Assembly: GCA_016209525.1 (NCBI GenBank)
Contig: JACQWK010000362.1
Location: 1 to 37,601 of the forward strand
DNA from: Verrucomicrobiota bacterium
GTDB lineage: Bacteria; Verrucomicrobiota; Verrucomicrobiia; Limisphaerales; SIBE01
DNA length: 37,601 nt
Direction: 5' to 3'
Shown here: positions 16,626 to 24,758 of the stretch, piece by piece
How the letters are laid out: the number at the start of each line of letters is the position of its first letter
Numbering within the stretch: position 1 is the stretch's first letter
Made by a program: the position numbers and the translations under genes
Notes under the pieces: generated by a model
Told to the model about the DNA's origin: nothing
The model's input: the letters and a program-made list of their open reading frames with translations, nothing else
The model's database searches: none

Positions 16626-18053
16626 ATGGTTACCACTCGTGTTTACCGACCCACTTTAGCCGCTTTCCGATTCTGCCTCGCCGCCGCGTCGCTCGGCATG
16701 CTAGCCAACCCGTCGCACCTGTTGGCGCAACAAGACGGACGGGCCGCCGGAAACGCCGCTCGCAAGCCCAATATCATCTTCATCCTGGCCGACGACTTGG
16801 GCTACGGTGACCTCGGATGTTACGGCCAGAAGATGATCAAAACGCCGCATCTCGACAAACTCGCCTCGGAAGGGATGCGGTTCACTCAGTGCTACGCTGG
16901 CAGCACTGTCTGCGCCCCTTCGCGATCCGCGCTCATGACAGGCCAGCACACAGGGCACACCCGGATCCGCGGGAATGCCCGGCACCCGTTGAAGCCTGAG
17001 GATTTCACGGTGGCCGAGGTGTTGAAATCAGCCGGCTATCAAACGGCGGTGATGGGCAAGTGGGGCCTGGGAGAAGCGGGCTCGACAGGAGCGCCCACTC
17101 GGAAGGGCTTCGACGAGTTTTTCGGTTACCTCAATCAGCGGCACGCGCATAATTATTTCCCGACGCATCTTTGGCGGAACGAACAGAAGGTCCCGCTCCG
17201 TAACGAGGTCCCGAACGAAGACAGCGAAGGCTCCGGTGTGGCCGTCCGGCGAATCGATTACAGCCACGACTTGATCGCGCGCGAAGCGCTGGATTTCCTG
17301 GATCGCCATCGAGACCGGCCATTTTTCCTCTATTTCGCGGTCACCATTCCCCACGCCAACAACGAAGCGAAGGGCCAAGGCATGGAAGTGCCTAGCGACG
17401 AGCCTTACACTCGTGAGACCTGGCCTCAGCCGGAACGCAACAAGGCCGCCATGATCACCCGCCTGGATGCCGACGTCGGCAAGCTTATGGGCAAACTCAA
17501 CGAGCTGAAAATTGACGAGCAAACAATCGTTTTCTTTTCCAGCGACAACGGTCCGCACCGCGAAGGCGGCAATGATCCCAAATTCTTCGACAGTTCCGGG
17601 CCCTTGCGCGGAATCAAGCGCGATCTCTACGAAGGCGGCATTCGAGTCCCAATGATCGTCCGCTGGCCCGGGAAAATCAAAGCCGGCACCGTGAATCCGC
17701 ATGTCTGGGCCTTTTGGGATTTTCTTCCGACCGCCGCCGAGATTGCCGGAGTCCAGCCTCCCAAAGGCGCCGATGGCACTTCCGCACTCCCGACCTTGCT
17801 GGGGCGACAACAATCAACTCACGCGGCCCTCTACTGGGAATTTCACGAGAGAGGCTTCAAGCAAGCCGTGCGAATGGGGAACTGGAAGGGCATTCGCCTT
17901 GCCCAAGGCCAACCATTGGAACTGTTCGATCTCAAGACTGACATCGGCGAGACCAAGAACCTTGCCGCCCAGCACCCCGAAATTGTGGCCAGCATTGAGG
18001 CCTATCTTCAGACCGCGCGAACGGAGTCAGAACTCTGGCCGGTGAAGCAGTGA
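16626..18053 (+). CDS. secreted type I sulfatase (formylglycine-dependent)
   Basis: Hydrolyses sulfate esters, probably on polysaccharides. 475 residues with a signal peptide (about 1-35, ending HLLAQ). The alkaline-phosphatase-superfamily fold is complete: the metal-binding IIFILADDLGYGDLGCYG at 50-67; the formylglycine signature CAPSRSALMTG with Cys96; GKWGLG; and FFSSDNGPHREGG, carrying the second metal site. The C-terminal subdomain includes LFDLKTDIGETKNLA. Activity needs conversion of Cys96 by a formylglycine-generating or anaerobic maturase; none is in the window. The start is ATG at 16626. A family 1 palindrome begins 3 bp after the stop. Confidence 0.94.
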   Translation: MVTTRVYRPTLAAFRFCLAAASLGMLANPSHLLAQQDGRAAGNAARKPNIIFILADDLGYGDLGCYGQKMIKTPHLDKLASEGMRFTQCYAGSTVCAPSRSALMTGQHTGHTRIRGNARHPLKPEDFTVAEVLKSAGYQTAVMGKWGLGEAGSTGAPTRKGFDEFFGYLNQRHAHNYFPTHLWRNEQKVPLRNEVPNEDSEGSGVAVRRIDYSHDLIAREALDFLDRHRDRPFFLYFAVTIPHANNEAKGQGMEVPSDEPYTRETWPQPERNKAAMITRLDADVGKLMGKLNELKIDEQTIVFFSSDNGPHREGGNDPKFFDSSGPLRGIKRDLYEGGIRVPMIVRWPGKIKAGTVNPHVWAFWDFLPTAAEIAGVQPPKGADGTSALPTLLGRQQSTHAALYWEFHERGFKQAVRMGNWKGIRLAQGQPLELFDLKTDIGETKNLAAQHPEIVASIEAYLQTARTESELWPVKQ

Positions 18054-18056
18054 GTC

Positions 18057-18129
18057 GCAGCCGCCGAGGCAACGAGGCGGACGCTGCGGTCATAATGGAA
18101 ATCCGACTGCTCCTGTCAGCCGCCACGAG
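18057..18129. repeat. palindromic repeat, family 1 copy C
   Basis: Starts three bases after the sulfatase stop. The left arm GCAGCCGCCGAGGC then ACGAGGCGGA is closely like copy A (35 of 48 bases over 18057-18104). The right arm (TGCTCCTGTCAGCCGCC) has decayed and pairs only partly. It may serve as the sulfatase 3' hairpin. Confidence 0.6.
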
Positions 18130-18191
18130 TCAGTTTTGACTTGTGCCACTCTGGGAAAGCGCCTAAAGCCCGATGGCAATTTGCACCCGAC

Positions 18192-19325
18192 ATGACGAAG
18201 AAACTGCTTCAAAGCCTGGCCCAGCAACATGGCACGCCATTGGTCGTGATCGACCATGACGCCATCCGGCGCAACTACGCGGAGTTTAAGAAGCATCTGC
18301 CCAAAGTGCAGGCCTATTACGCTGTCAAAGCCAACCCTGCGCCCGAGATCGTCCGCACGCTTTACGCCGCCGGCGCAAGCTTCGACGTGGCATCGCTCCC
18401 GGAGTTCATGCTGGTTTATCAGAACATCAAGCGTCTTCCTCCCAAGGAGCAGCAAGATTTCATCTGGGACAAAATCATCTACGCCAATCCGACGAAACCA
18501 AAAGAAACTCTCCAAGCGCTCGACCAATACAAACCGCTTGTCACCTACGACAACCTCAATGAACTGAAAAAGATCAAGCAGTTCGCTCCGCAGGCCGGCG
18601 TCGTGTTGCGGCTCCGTGTTCCGAACACGGGCTCGATGGTGGAGCTTTCCTCGAAATTCGGCTGCGATCCGGGCGAGGCGGTGGACCTCATTCAAGCTGC
18701 CTTCGAAATGGGATTGATCGTCGAAGGTCTCAGCTTCCACGTGGGCAGCCAGTGCACGAATTTCGAGAACTTCGTGCAAGCGCTGAACATGGCGGCCGCG
18801 GTCCTGAATGAAGCGAAATCTCGCGGCCACGAAATCAAGATACTCGATATCGGCGGCGGCTTCCCGGCTCACTACAACAAACACGTCAAACCGTTCAGCG
18901 CTCTGGCGAAGAAAATCAACGCTGAGATCGACCGGCTTTTCCCGAAAGACATTCAGTTTCTGGCAGAACCAGGCCGCTTCCTCGTGGCCACTTCGGCCAC
19001 CTCCATCGCCCGCATCATTGGCAAGGCCGTGCGCGACGGCAAGCCGTGCTACTTCATCGACGACAGTGTCTATCACACGTTTTCCGGTATCATTTTCGAC
19101 CATTGCCAGTACCACCTCAAAGCGTTCAAGAAGGGCAAAACCGAGGTTTGCGCCGTGTTCGGCCAGACCTGTGACGGACTGGATACCATCTCGCAATCGG
19201 AAGAGCTGCCGGAACTGGAAATTGAGGACCTGGTTTATTCAGAAAACATCGGCGCCTACAGCAACGCATCGGCAACGTGGTTCAACGGTTTTCCTCCAGC
19301 CCAGGTCGTGCACGTCAATCAGTGA
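18192..19325 (+). CDS. PLP-dependent ornithine/lysine decarboxylase-like enzyme (alanine racemase fold)
   Basis: 377 residues from ATG 18192; an upstream in-frame start at 18141 gives 17 extra residues of no family character. The fold III decarboxylase marks are all present: PLP lysine Lys46 in YYAVKANP; SFHVGSQC with His183; DIGGGFP at 219-225; EPGR at 259-262; and CDGLDTIS with catalytic Cys327 and Asp328. WFNGF near the end matches the eukaryotic-type ornithine decarboxylase tail. It should remove CO2 from ornithine or lysine to make putrescine or cadaverine; carboxynorspermidine decarboxylase is less likely given the CDGLD motif. No other polyamine gene lies nearby. Confidence 0.9.
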   Translation: MTKKLLQSLAQQHGTPLVVIDHDAIRRNYAEFKKHLPKVQAYYAVKANPAPEIVRTLYAAGASFDVASLPEFMLVYQNIKRLPPKEQQDFIWDKIIYANPTKPKETLQALDQYKPLVTYDNLNELKKIKQFAPQAGVVLRLRVPNTGSMVELSSKFGCDPGEAVDLIQAAFEMGLIVEGLSFHVGSQCTNFENFVQALNMAAAVLNEAKSRGHEIKILDIGGGFPAHYNKHVKPFSALAKKINAEIDRLFPKDIQFLAEPGRFLVATSATSIARIIGKAVRDGKPCYFIDDSVYHTFSGIIFDHCQYHLKAFKKGKTEVCAVFGQTCDGLDTISQSEELPELEIEDLVYSENIGAYSNASATWFNGFPPAQVVHVNQ

Positions 19326-19401
19326 TGCCAAATCTCGCAGTTCCCACCATAAGACCTCGAGGCGACCGTTCGATGTCCACGGAATGTAGTTGGCCTCTTT
19401 C

Positions 19402-19701
19402 CCCCTCACCCCGGCCCCACTGCTGTTGAATTAAGGTCAACCGGCCGCTTCTTGCTCTTAATCGTGCTCTTACTCTTACTACGGAACTCCCTGGAGAGAT
19501 TAAGATTACGAGTAAGAGTAAGAGCAAGACTTGCTCGGGATGGAATCGAATTCATTCTTAATTCAACAGGAGTGCACCCCGGCCCTCTCCCCAGGGGAGA
19601 GAGAGAACCGTCCACAGCGCGCGCAAAAGCCAGCGGTTCCTGATTAACCGGAGACGGGAATAGCCATTCCCTCTCCTTGGGAAGAGGGTCAGGGTGAGGG
19701 G
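19402..19701. repeat. palindromic repeat, family 2 copy 2, interrupted by an insertion
   Basis: The outer arms CCCCTCACCC (19402-19411) and GGGTGAGGGG (19692-19701) equal those of 1476-1537. Inside are CTCTCCCC-AGGGGAGAG (from 19585) and CCCTCTCC..AGAGGG (near 19670-19688) hairpins. Between 19418 and 19574 a separate element has been inserted, flanked by a duplicated 11-mer. Removing the insertion and one 11-mer restores CCCCTCACCCCGGCCCTC, close to the start of copy 1. This fills most of the 497-bp gap before glcD; no gene is seen in the gap. Confidence 0.7.
19418..19574. mobile_element. 157-bp MITE-like element with 18-bp terminal inverted repeats and 11-bp target duplication
   Basis: The left end CACTGCTGTTGAATTAAG (19418-19435) and right end CTTAATTCAACAGGAGTG (19557-19574) are inverted repeats with one mismatch in 18. 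Both sides carry CACCCCGGCCC directly repeated (19407-19417 and 19575-19585), a perfect 11-bp duplication. An inner inverted repeat GCTCTTACTCTTACT (19466-19480) with AGTAAGAGTAAGAGC (19511-19525) makes a strong hairpin. The element has no coding capacity, so it must have been moved by a transposase elsewhere. An 11-bp duplication and ends finishing in TTAAG recall the IS4 group; this family link is from memory and unproven. Confidence 0.85.
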
Positions 19702-19822
19702 AATGCCACGACCGCACAACTCGAGCGCCGGAGTTCTTCAATGACTCCAGGCGCCACTCGGCTCGTCCTTGGCCATTTAATTTCTTGCCTGCCGCCCTCC
19801 GTAGCCATTTTATGCCGCAAGC

Positions 19823-21208
19823 ATGCACGAGCTCACAAGTGAGATCACAGGCCGGCTCCAATCGATCCTGGGCCCCGCCAATGTTTTGACAGCGAAGGAG
19901 GATTTGATCCCTTATTCCTTCGACGGCACGGCTGCAATGCAACAATTGCCGGGCTGCGTTGTCTTCGCTCACACGACCGAAGAAGTCGCCTCAGTGCTCA
20001 AGTTCGCCAACGAAGCCAGAACCCCCGTGGTCACGCGCGGCTCCGGGACCGGCTTGAGCGGAGGGAGCCTGCCGATCCCCGGCTGCACGGTCCTTTGCAC
20101 TGTGAAGATGGGCCGTATTCTCGACCTCGACCGCGCAAATCTCACGATGCTCGTTGAAGCCGGCGTCACGACTTTGCAGATTGCCGACGCCGCATCAGCC
20201 GCTGGACTGTTCTACCCACCCGATCCGGGTTCCATGAAAATATCCACCATCGGCGGCAACGTGGCGGAGAACTCCGGCGGGTTGCGCGGGCTCAAGTATG
20301 GGATCACGCGCAATTATGTCATGGGACTTGAAGTTGTTCTCCCGAACGGCGAGATCCTATGGACCGGCAACAAATGCGTCAAAGATGTGGCCGGCTACTC
20401 CTTAAAGGACCTGTTCATCGGCTCCGAAGGCACGCTCGGCGTCATCACCAAGGTGCTGCTTCGCCTCATTCCCAAGCCGCAGGCCAAACGAACCATGGTC
20501 GCGACCTTCGCCCACATGGACCAAGCCGCCGAAGCCGTGTCCGCGATCATCGCCGCGCAGATCATTCCTTGCACGCTGGAATTCCTCGATCGGATGACGA
20601 TTCACTGCGTCGAGGACTACGCCAAGATCGGATTGCCTTTGGATTGCGAGGCGCTGTTGTTGATGGAAACCGATGGACACCCGGCGGCGGTCGCTGAAGA
20701 AGCCACCCAGATGCAAAACATCTGCCGGGAAAAAGGCTGTCTCGAACTCCGCGTGGCCAAGGACGAAGCGGAAGCCAACAAACTGGCGAGCGCGCGGCGC
20801 ACCGCCTTCTCAGCTCTCGCCCGCGTGGCGCCGACCACGATTCTGGAGGATGCAACAGTGCCGCGGAGCGAACTAGCCAAGATGATTCGCTTCGTCGAGG
20901 CCGTGGCCAGAAGGCACAAACTCAAGATCGGCACTTTTGGCCACATGGGCGACGGCAATCTTCACCCGACCTTCCTGACCGATGAGCGCAATCAAGACGA
21001 GATGCATCGGGTCGAGCAAGCCTTTAGGGAAATCTTCGAGGAAGCGATTCGGCTCGGCGGCACGATTACCGGCGAACACGGCATTGGCATCGCCAAAAAG
21101 GGATTCCTCCCGAAGTTTGCCGGCGACGCCCAAATGCGCGTGATGCGAGAACTGCGGCGGGCGCTCGATCCCAATGCGGTATTGAATCCGGGAAAGATTT
21201 TTGATTAG
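19823..21208 (+). CDS. glcD: FAD-linked glycolate oxidase / D-2-hydroxyacid dehydrogenase subunit
   Basis: Oxidises glycolate (or D-lactate) to the 2-oxo acid, passing electrons through FAD to the iron-sulfur partner GlcF. 461 residues. The VAO-type FAD domain shows RGSGTGLSGGSLP, PPDPGSMKISTIGGNVAENSGGLRG (about 133-157), and GSEGTLGVITK. The C-terminal substrate domain has FGHMGDGNLHPTFL and GEHGIGIAKKGFLP, both typical of the GlcD/DLD family. ATG at 19823. The partner glcF lies downstream but is separated by a toxin-antitoxin pair (21283-21764). No glcE gene is in the window. Confidence 0.93.
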   Translation: MHELTSEITGRLQSILGPANVLTAKEDLIPYSFDGTAAMQQLPGCVVFAHTTEEVASVLKFANEARTPVVTRGSGTGLSGGSLPIPGCTVLCTVKMGRILDLDRANLTMLVEAGVTTLQIADAASAAGLFYPPDPGSMKISTIGGNVAENSGGLRGLKYGITRNYVMGLEVVLPNGEILWTGNKCVKDVAGYSLKDLFIGSEGTLGVITKVLLRLIPKPQAKRTMVATFAHMDQAAEAVSAIIAAQIIPCTLEFLDRMTIHCVEDYAKIGLPLDCEALLLMETDGHPAAVAEEATQMQNICREKGCLELRVAKDEAEANKLASARRTAFSALARVAPTTILEDATVPRSELAKMIRFVEAVARRHKLKIGTFGHMGDGNLHPTFLTDERNQDEMHRVEQAFREIFEEAIRLGGTITGEHGIGIAKKGFLPKFAGDAQMRVMRELRRALDPNAVLNPGKIFD

Positions 21209-21282
21209 GACGCGAACGAGATCATTGCTAGCATCGGGCTCGTGTTGCCCGCGGAAGAACCGGCGAATCAGACAAGCCATCT

Positions 21283-21498
21283 ATGAAAACGAGTTTTGCA
21301 AACCTAGTGGAGCAGATTCGGTCTCGGCCCCAAGAAGAAAAGGAGGAACTCAGGTTCCTGCTCGAAAAAGCGCTGATTCAGGAGCGTCGGCGGCAAATGC
21401 TGGAAAACTACCGGCAGAGCCGTGAGGAATTGAAGTCTCGACGCCTGACCTTTTCCGGAAAAATTGGTCAACTCAAGTCCGAACTCGCGAGCCACTGA
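21283..21498 (+). CDS. putative type II antitoxin
   Basis: A 71-residue, highly charged, helical protein with no recognised fold beyond its arrangement. Residues about 18-60 are Glu/Lys/Arg-rich (EEKEELRFLLEKALIQERRR), as in many small antitoxins. The case rests on context: its stop overlaps the start of a RelE-like toxin by one base (TGATG), the standard antitoxin-toxin order. It should bind and neutralise the toxin and may repress its own operon. It begins 74 bp after glcD, so it may be co-transcribed with glcD. Assignment to a named antitoxin family is not possible from sequence alone. Confidence 0.75.
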   Translation: MKTSFANLVEQIRSRPQEEKEELRFLLEKALIQERRRQMLENYRQSREELKSRRLTFSGKIGQLKSELASH

Positions 21499-21764
21499 TG
21501 GAAATTGCCTTCAGCACGTCGTTCCGCCGGACGTTTCGGAAGCGAATCGCGGTCGATCAAGAGCTCGAGGCAAAATACTGGCAGCAGGTCAGAATCTTTC
21601 TGCAGAACCCTCACGATCCTCGCTTGAGAACGCACAAACTTTCGGGAGATCTCCGCGAGATATGGAGTTTCAGTATCGGCCACGACATGCGGGTGGTTTT
21701 CTTCTTCGCTGGAGACCGAAAAGCAGTTTTCACGGATGTCGGAAAACACGATGAAGTTTATTGA
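21498..21764 (+). CDS. RelE/YafQ-type mRNA interferase toxin
   Basis: 88 residues. Pattern of the RelE/ParE superfamily: an N-terminal strand and helix (IAFSTSFRRTFRKRI), DPRLRTHKLSGDLREIWSFSIGHDMRVVFFF and a C-terminal VFTDVGKHDEVY. The HKL..DL...W..R motifs and the closing GxHDEVY are typical of YafQ/RelE ribosome-dependent endoribonucleases. The first codon overlaps the antitoxin stop. glcF starts 18 bp downstream, so the pair sits inside the glcD-glcF transcript. Whether it is active is not shown; all expected segments are intact. Confidence 0.85.
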   Translation: MEIAFSTSFRRTFRKRIAVDQELEAKYWQQVRIFLQNPHDPRLRTHKLSGDLREIWSFSIGHDMRVVFFFAGDRKAVFTDVGKHDEVY

Positions 21765-21782
21765 ATTTGCCCCCCTGGACCG

Positions 21783-23087
21783 ATGCTTTCAGACGCGCCC
21801 CTGAAAAATCTCGACTACTCCGTCGTGCAGCAATGCATGCATTGCGGGCTTTGCCTGCCGACGTGCCCCACCTACGACGCGACGAAAAACGAGCGCAACA
21901 GCCCGCGCGGACGCATCTCCCTGATGCGAGCCATCGCGGACGACCGGCTCGAACCCAGCCGCGCGTTCGCGGAAGAAATGTATTTCTGCCTGGGCTGCCT
22001 CGCCTGCATGACGGCTTGTCCGGCCGGAGTCAATTACGCCGAGCTTTTCGAACACGCCCGCGCCGAAGCCGAGGCCAGCGGCGTGCTGTACTCTCCGAAG
22101 CGCAGCTTGATCCGAGATTTCACTCTGCGATGGCTGTTCATGGATTTGCATCGGCTGCAATGGGTCGGTCGGGCGCTTCGGTTGTATCAACGCCTTGGCC
22201 TTCAATCCTTCGTGCGGCGCAGCGGGCTGCTCCGGTTGCTCCCGAATCGTTTGCGTGAACTGGAAGCCATGACGCCGGCGATTCAGCCTCGGTTTTCAGC
22301 AGACTTGATCGAACCGTTCACTCCCGCCATCGGAAAGGCCCGCTTCCATGTGGCCCTGCTGACCGGCTGCGCGCAGGATCTGATTTTCAGCGATGTGAAC
22401 CGTGACACCAGCGAGGTATTAACTCGGAATGGATGCGACGTTTCGACGCCGCCGGAACAACTCTGCTGCGGCTCGCTGCACGCGCACAACGGAGAATTGG
22501 AACTGGCCCGGCGCCTCGCCAAGAAACAGATCGACCAGTTTCCACCCGAGAAGTTCGACGCCATCATCACGAACGCGGCAGGTTGCGGATCGCACTTGAA
22601 ACACTATTCGAAGTTGTTGCAGAACGAGCCCGCCTACTTGCGCCGGGCGGAACTCTGGGACGCGAAGATCAAGGATATTCACGAGTGGCTGGCGGAGATC
22701 GGGATTGACCCGCCGCCGGCGTCCAACGGCTCCGAGCGAACAGTGACCTATCACGAAGCTTGCCACCTCTGCCATGGCCAAAAGATTACCTCGCAACCTC
22801 GCCAAGTCTTGCGGGCTATTCCGAACTTAAAACTCGTCGAGTTGCCCGAAAGCACTTGGTGTTGCGGCAGTGCGGGCATTTACAATCTCATTCAACCAGA
22901 AATGGCCAACGAACTCCTGGAACGCAAACTCAAGCAGATCAAAACCACGGGCGCGGATGTGGTTGCAACCGGGAATCCAGGATGCTTGCTGCAAATCATC
23001 AATGGGGCCAAACGGCAAGGCGGGAGGCTCCGCGTGGTTCATCCCATCACCCTCCTGGCAGACGCCTATCGCAGTCTGCCGCGATAA
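21783..23087 (+). CDS. glcF: glycolate oxidase iron-sulfur subunit
   Basis: Accepts electrons from GlcD. 434 residues. Two 4Fe-4S motifs: C18, C21, C24, C28 (CMHCGLCLPTCP) and C69, C72, C75, C79 (CLGCLACMTACP). Two CCG domains follow, marked by LCCGSLHAHNG and WCCGSAGIYNL, which usually bind a further heterodisulfide-reductase-type cluster. A CATCHLCHG-like segment (YHEACHLCHGQK) lies between. The start is ATG at 21783. It is convergent with the esterase at 23112, 24 bp away, with no terminator seen between. Confidence 0.93.
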   Translation: MLSDAPLKNLDYSVVQQCMHCGLCLPTCPTYDATKNERNSPRGRISLMRAIADDRLEPSRAFAEEMYFCLGCLACMTACPAGVNYAELFEHARAEAEASGVLYSPKRSLIRDFTLRWLFMDLHRLQWVGRALRLYQRLGLQSFVRRSGLLRLLPNRLRELEAMTPAIQPRFSADLIEPFTPAIGKARFHVALLTGCAQDLIFSDVNRDTSEVLTRNGCDVSTPPEQLCCGSLHAHNGELELARRLAKKQIDQFPPEKFDAIITNAAGCGSHLKHYSKLLQNEPAYLRRAELWDAKIKDIHEWLAEIGIDPPPASNGSERTVTYHEACHLCHGQKITSQPRQVLRAIPNLKLVELPESTWCCGSAGIYNLIQPEMANELLERKLKQIKTTGADVVATGNPGCLLQIINGAKRQGGRLRVVHPITLLADAYRSLPR

Positions 23088-23111
23088 CGCAGTGCTCCAA
23101 AACCAAGCCCG

Positions 23112-24449
23112 TCATTTCGATCTCTTCATCTGCTCGACGTGCTTGAGGATGGCGCTGCGCATGGCTTGGCCTGCTTTCGGAGAAACCGTATGGACGCTGG
23201 GCGGGTCGTTGAAAATCTCCTTCTCGCCGGCCAGCGCGTTGTAAGCGGCATAGACGCTTGTGGGTGGACAGGTCGTGTCAATGAAGCCGACCGTCAAAAT
23301 GCCTGCAGCCTTGGTCCGCGTCGCAAAATTCATCGCATCGTAATATCGCGCGGCTTCCAGCACCTTCGGGTCAGGTTTGCCGTCGGGACCGTTCGGAACC
23401 AACTTGGGCCAGCCGTTGACGCGGCCGACCGCCACTCCGGTGTGGTCGCACATGGCTGGAACCCCGGCGGCAAAGAACGTCACGCGCGCGTCCAGTCCGG
23501 CGGCCACAATGGACTGGGCGCCGCCTTGACTGCTGCCGTGGACGACGACCGTGCGGCCGTCCCATTCAGGCTTCGTCGTCAGAAAATCCAGGGCGCGCAC
23601 CAACCGCAGGAACATGCCGCGAAAATAGACGGTCTCCCGCGATTCGCGCCCGCGAAAGCGGTAATCTCTCAACTCGCCGTTGGCCAGATCGGTGTAGAAT
23701 GGCTCCGGCCTTCCATTCGGGATTCCGTGGGCGTTGATGTCGAGCGCCAGAAATCCCTGCTTGGCCCAACCCGCCGCGCCGCTCAAACTCGAACTTCTCA
23801 CGCCGGCACCATGCACGGTGAGAATGATCGGCAGGCTCTTCGGCGCAGCTCCGGCAGGCTTGGCGAAATACCCGGACACAGGGGCCCCGACGCAATCCGC
23901 CTGAAGATCAAAACAATCAACTCCGGACTGCTGGAACGGGATCGGCGTGAGCCTCGGATTGACCGGCACGCCGGCAAGTTCGCTTTTCTGCTCGGTCCAA
24001 AACGCGTCAAAATCTGCCGGCACGGGAAGGCTCGGCTTGATCTGAAGCGGATCGATGCCGGCCCCCGCGACGGCCGTCACTGTTTTTCCCGACGGCGAGC
24101 GAAAGGTGACTCGGCATTGGAGGAATCCTGGTTCGTCAAGCTGGCCCGTCACCGATCCGGTGCCGTCCGTCAGTTTCAGCTTGCCCGACTTGGTCGGCGG
24201 CACGCCATCCTTGGAAATTGTCCATTGCACTTCCGCGTCCGGTACTGGGTGTTGGTCGAGGAGGAGCTTGGCCATGAACGCGACCGTGTCGCCTCGCCTG
24301 TAAATTGCCTCGGACCGCTCTGTCGCGATGGTGAGGACGTAATTGGTGGACAGCTTCTCCGTCTGGGCCTGCAAGGAAGCAAACCCGAGCGCGAAAACAC
24401 AACAAGCCACGAAGCCGGCGAACAAACGCCGGAGGTGCAGGAATTTCAT
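23112..24449 (-). CDS. secreted acetylxylan esterase / cephalosporin-C deacetylase family protein
   Basis: 445 residues from ATG 24449; a 5'-extended frame to 24533 is not needed. Residues 1-29 form a signal peptide (FALGFASLQAQ). Residues about 35-130 are a beta-rich domain found at the N-terminus of some carbohydrate esterases. The rest is an alpha/beta hydrolase: VHGAGVRS oxyanion region; nucleophile Ser307 in GSSQGG; acid Asp391 in GFIDTTCPP; and His420 in SVHTVSP. The PPTSVYAAYNAL stretch after the acid is typical of AXE1-type esterases. It probably removes acetyl groups from xylan-like sugars in the periplasm or outside. A 309-bp gap with a palindromic element separates it from the next upstream gene on the same strand. 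Confidence 0.9.
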   Translation of the reverse strand: MKFLHLRRLFAGFVACCVFALGFASLQAQTEKLSTNYVLTIATERSEAIYRRGDTVAFMAKLLLDQHPVPDAEVQWTISKDGVPPTKSGKLKLTDGTGSVTGQLDEPGFLQCRVTFRSPSGKTVTAVAGAGIDPLQIKPSLPVPADFDAFWTEQKSELAGVPVNPRLTPIPFQQSGVDCFDLQADCVGAPVSGYFAKPAGAAPKSLPIILTVHGAGVRSSSLSGAAGWAKQGFLALDINAHGIPNGRPEPFYTDLANGELRDYRFRGRESRETVYFRGMFLRLVRALDFLTTKPEWDGRTVVVHGSSQGGAQSIVAAGLDARVTFFAAGVPAMCDHTGVAVGRVNGWPKLVPNGPDGKPDPKVLEAARYYDAMNFATRTKAAGILTVGFIDTTCPPTSVYAAYNALAGEKEIFNDPPSVHTVSPKAGQAMRSAILKHVEQMKRSK

Positions 24450-24514
24450 GCCGTGATTTGATTCGGAGGCAGCGAGGGCGGCAAGCACAATTCGTCGCGC
24501 CGATCTCGTCTGGT

Positions 24515-24693
24515 CGCATCTTGACACTGCCACTGGATGGTAGGGACGCCGGGCTTCCGGCGTCCCCGCCCGCGTGCAGCGGGCGGAACTTAAATCCCGC
24601 AGCCAACATAGACGTTCCAGTTGCGCTGCTGAACACGGCGCGGACAGCGCAGCCGCGCCGTCCCTACCATCACGGTGGCGGTGTCAGGATGCG
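24515..24693. repeat. 179-bp element with long imperfect inverted ends and internal hairpins
   Basis: Arms at 24515-24548 and 24659-24693 pair over about 34 bp with few mismatches. The innermost 13 bp, GATGGTAGGGACG with CGTCCCTACCATC, are perfect. Inside lie a 10-bp hairpin GGGACGCCGG-GCTT-CCGGCGTCCC (24543-24566), an 8-bp hairpin CCGCCCGC/GCGGGCGG (24566-24586) and GGCGCGG/CCGCGCC (24637-24659). It lies in the 309-bp gap 24450-24758 where no gene is seen. Its plan matches the element at 167-320. It might end the transcript of the minus-strand hydrolase, but it looks like a dispersed repeat. Confidence 0.7.
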
Positions 24694-24758
24694 TCGATCC
24701 GCATCTGGCGCACCCTCAAGCGACCTGAAGACCGTGCCATCCAGTTTTCAGACAAACG

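Noticed and set aside
23139..24461. 440-codon plus-strand frame across the esterase
   Set aside because: Overlaps a complete esterase with triad and signal peptide on the other strand.
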